A stretch of 14,013 nucleotides of DNA from Phycisphaerales bacterium UBA6054 (GTDB lineage: Bacteria > Planctomycetota > Phycisphaerae > Phycisphaerales > UBA1924): assembly GCA_002429045.1 (NCBI GenBank), contig DIYM01000149.1:5181-19193 (forward strand), read 5' to 3'. Position 1 is the stretch's first letter. Each line of letters begins with the position of its first letter. The notes below the pieces were generated by a model. The model made no database searches. It was not told where the DNA came from and saw nothing but the letters and a program-made list of their open reading frames with translations. The translations under genes and the position numbers were made by a program. Positions 13,638-14,013 of the stretch are shown piece after piece.

Positions 13638-14013
13638 ATGGTCGCAGCAGCACACAACACCGACACGCTCAACCGCCTCATCCCGATGCGCGCCGAGCCG
13701 GCGTACTCCGAGCTCGATCTGTGCGACAGTCTGGGGCTCACCCTGCCCGAGCTGCTCGCCCTGATCGAGTCCGACGCCTGCCAACAAGCGCTGGCCACCT
13801 GGCAACGCGTCCGCGAAGCGCGCGAGCCGCTGATCGACGCCGAGCTCGCCCGTGCCGCCAAAGCCCGCCTGGCCACCGTCGCCGACCTGCCCCCAACTTC
13901 CCCGGCCGCCGCCCACCAATCCCGACTCGCCGCACAACAACTCACGCCCTCCCCCGCCCGCGGGGGAGGCGGCCGGCGCAGCCGGCCGGAGGGGGCCAAA
14001 CCTAATCCTCGCA
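13638..14013 (+). CDS. Hypothetical protein, possible HTH, 3' end outside window
   Basis: The frame is open from the ATG at 13638 to the right edge (125 codons, no stop seen). Codon usage is back to the strong GC bias of the flanking genome. The N-terminal part contains a helical segment, YSELDLCDSLGLTLPELLAL (about 23-42), that could form a helix-turn-helix of the kind seen in small phage-terminase-like or resolvase-like DNA-binding proteins. This is followed by a charged helix (RVREAREPLIDAELARAAKARL, about 56-77, given in full only as a composition hint). From about residue 101 the translation is encoded by a palindromic repeat (SPARGGGGRRSRPEGA), so the native C-terminus may have been replaced by repeat-derived sequence. 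No Shine-Dalgarno is visible. I cannot assign a function. Confidence 0.55.
   Translation, partial: MVAAAHNTDTLNRLIPMRAEPAYSELDLCDSLGLTLPELLALIESDACQQALATWQRVREAREPLIDAELARAAKARLATVADLPPTSPAAAHQSRLAAQQLTPSPARGGGGRRSRPEGAKPNPR
13948..13987. repeat. REP-like double palindrome
   Basis: Two perfect GC-rich hairpins lie side by side. CCTCCCCCG (13948-13956) pairs with CGGGGGAGG (13961-13969) around CCCG, and GGCCGGC (13971-13977) pairs with GCCGGCC (13981-13987) around GCA. The run GGAGGGGGCC follows at 13987-13996. The layout resembles the dispersed palindromic elements (REP-type) that occur between and at the ends of genes in many GC-rich bacteria. Here it lies inside an open reading frame. Whether it is repeated in this genome cannot be seen from one copy. 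Confidence 0.6.

Noticed and set aside
1..14013. CRISPR array, tRNA, rRNA, insertion sequence or integrase gene
   Set aside because: I looked on both strands for regularly spaced direct repeats, cloverleaf-like arms and transposase or integrase motifs and saw none. The low-GC cassette therefore has no visible mobility gene in this window.

Overview
This is a high-GC window (by eye about two thirds G+C, with strongly GC-biased third codon positions) that looks like part of a chromosome from a planctomycete, most plausibly a Phycisphaerae-type lineage. The basis is the combination of a separate exosortase and EpsI, a giant membrane-anchored TPR protein, and a Wza/Wzc-type export pair. The placement is inference; no rRNA or other phylogenetic marker apart from lipA is present.

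Region 1 (positions 1-10894, minus strand) is one long leftward gene cluster for production and surface handling of an exopolysaccharide, with a linked exosortase. In transcription order it holds: a Wza-like outer-membrane polysaccharide export lipoprotein (10894-9341); a 274-base structured spacer; an exosortase with a complete Cys/Arg/His catalytic set (9066-8080); EpsI, coupled to it by a one-base stop/start overlap (8080-7184); a 1566-residue membrane-anchored TPR protein (7132-2432); a Wzc/Wzz-like polysaccharide co-polymerase whose ATPase domain has lost the Walker A lysine (2343-142); and the first codons of a Rossmann-fold nucleotide-sugar epimerase/dehydratase that runs off the left edge (81-1). 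The expected division of labour is sugar-nucleotide supply (epimerase), chain-length control and the inner-membrane part of export (co-polymerase), outer-membrane exit (Wza-like), a TPR scaffold, and exosortase/EpsI processing of C-terminally tagged surface proteins that are encoded elsewhere.

Region 2 (10895-11211) is the divergent spacer between this cluster and lipA, and probably holds both promoters. Region 3 (11212-12303, plus strand) is lipA, encoding lipoyl synthase, with all seven expected cluster ligands.

Region 4 (12304-13525, plus strand) is clearly different: lower GC, different codon usage, and strong Shine-Dalgarno sequences. It encodes a 119-residue protein I do not recognise, followed by two paralogous XRE-type helix-turn-helix proteins. 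It looks like a horizontally acquired three-gene cassette and is the best candidate in the window for an undescribed small system.

Region 5 (13638-14013, plus strand) returns to high GC with a partial hypothetical gene whose 3' part runs through a REP-like double palindrome.
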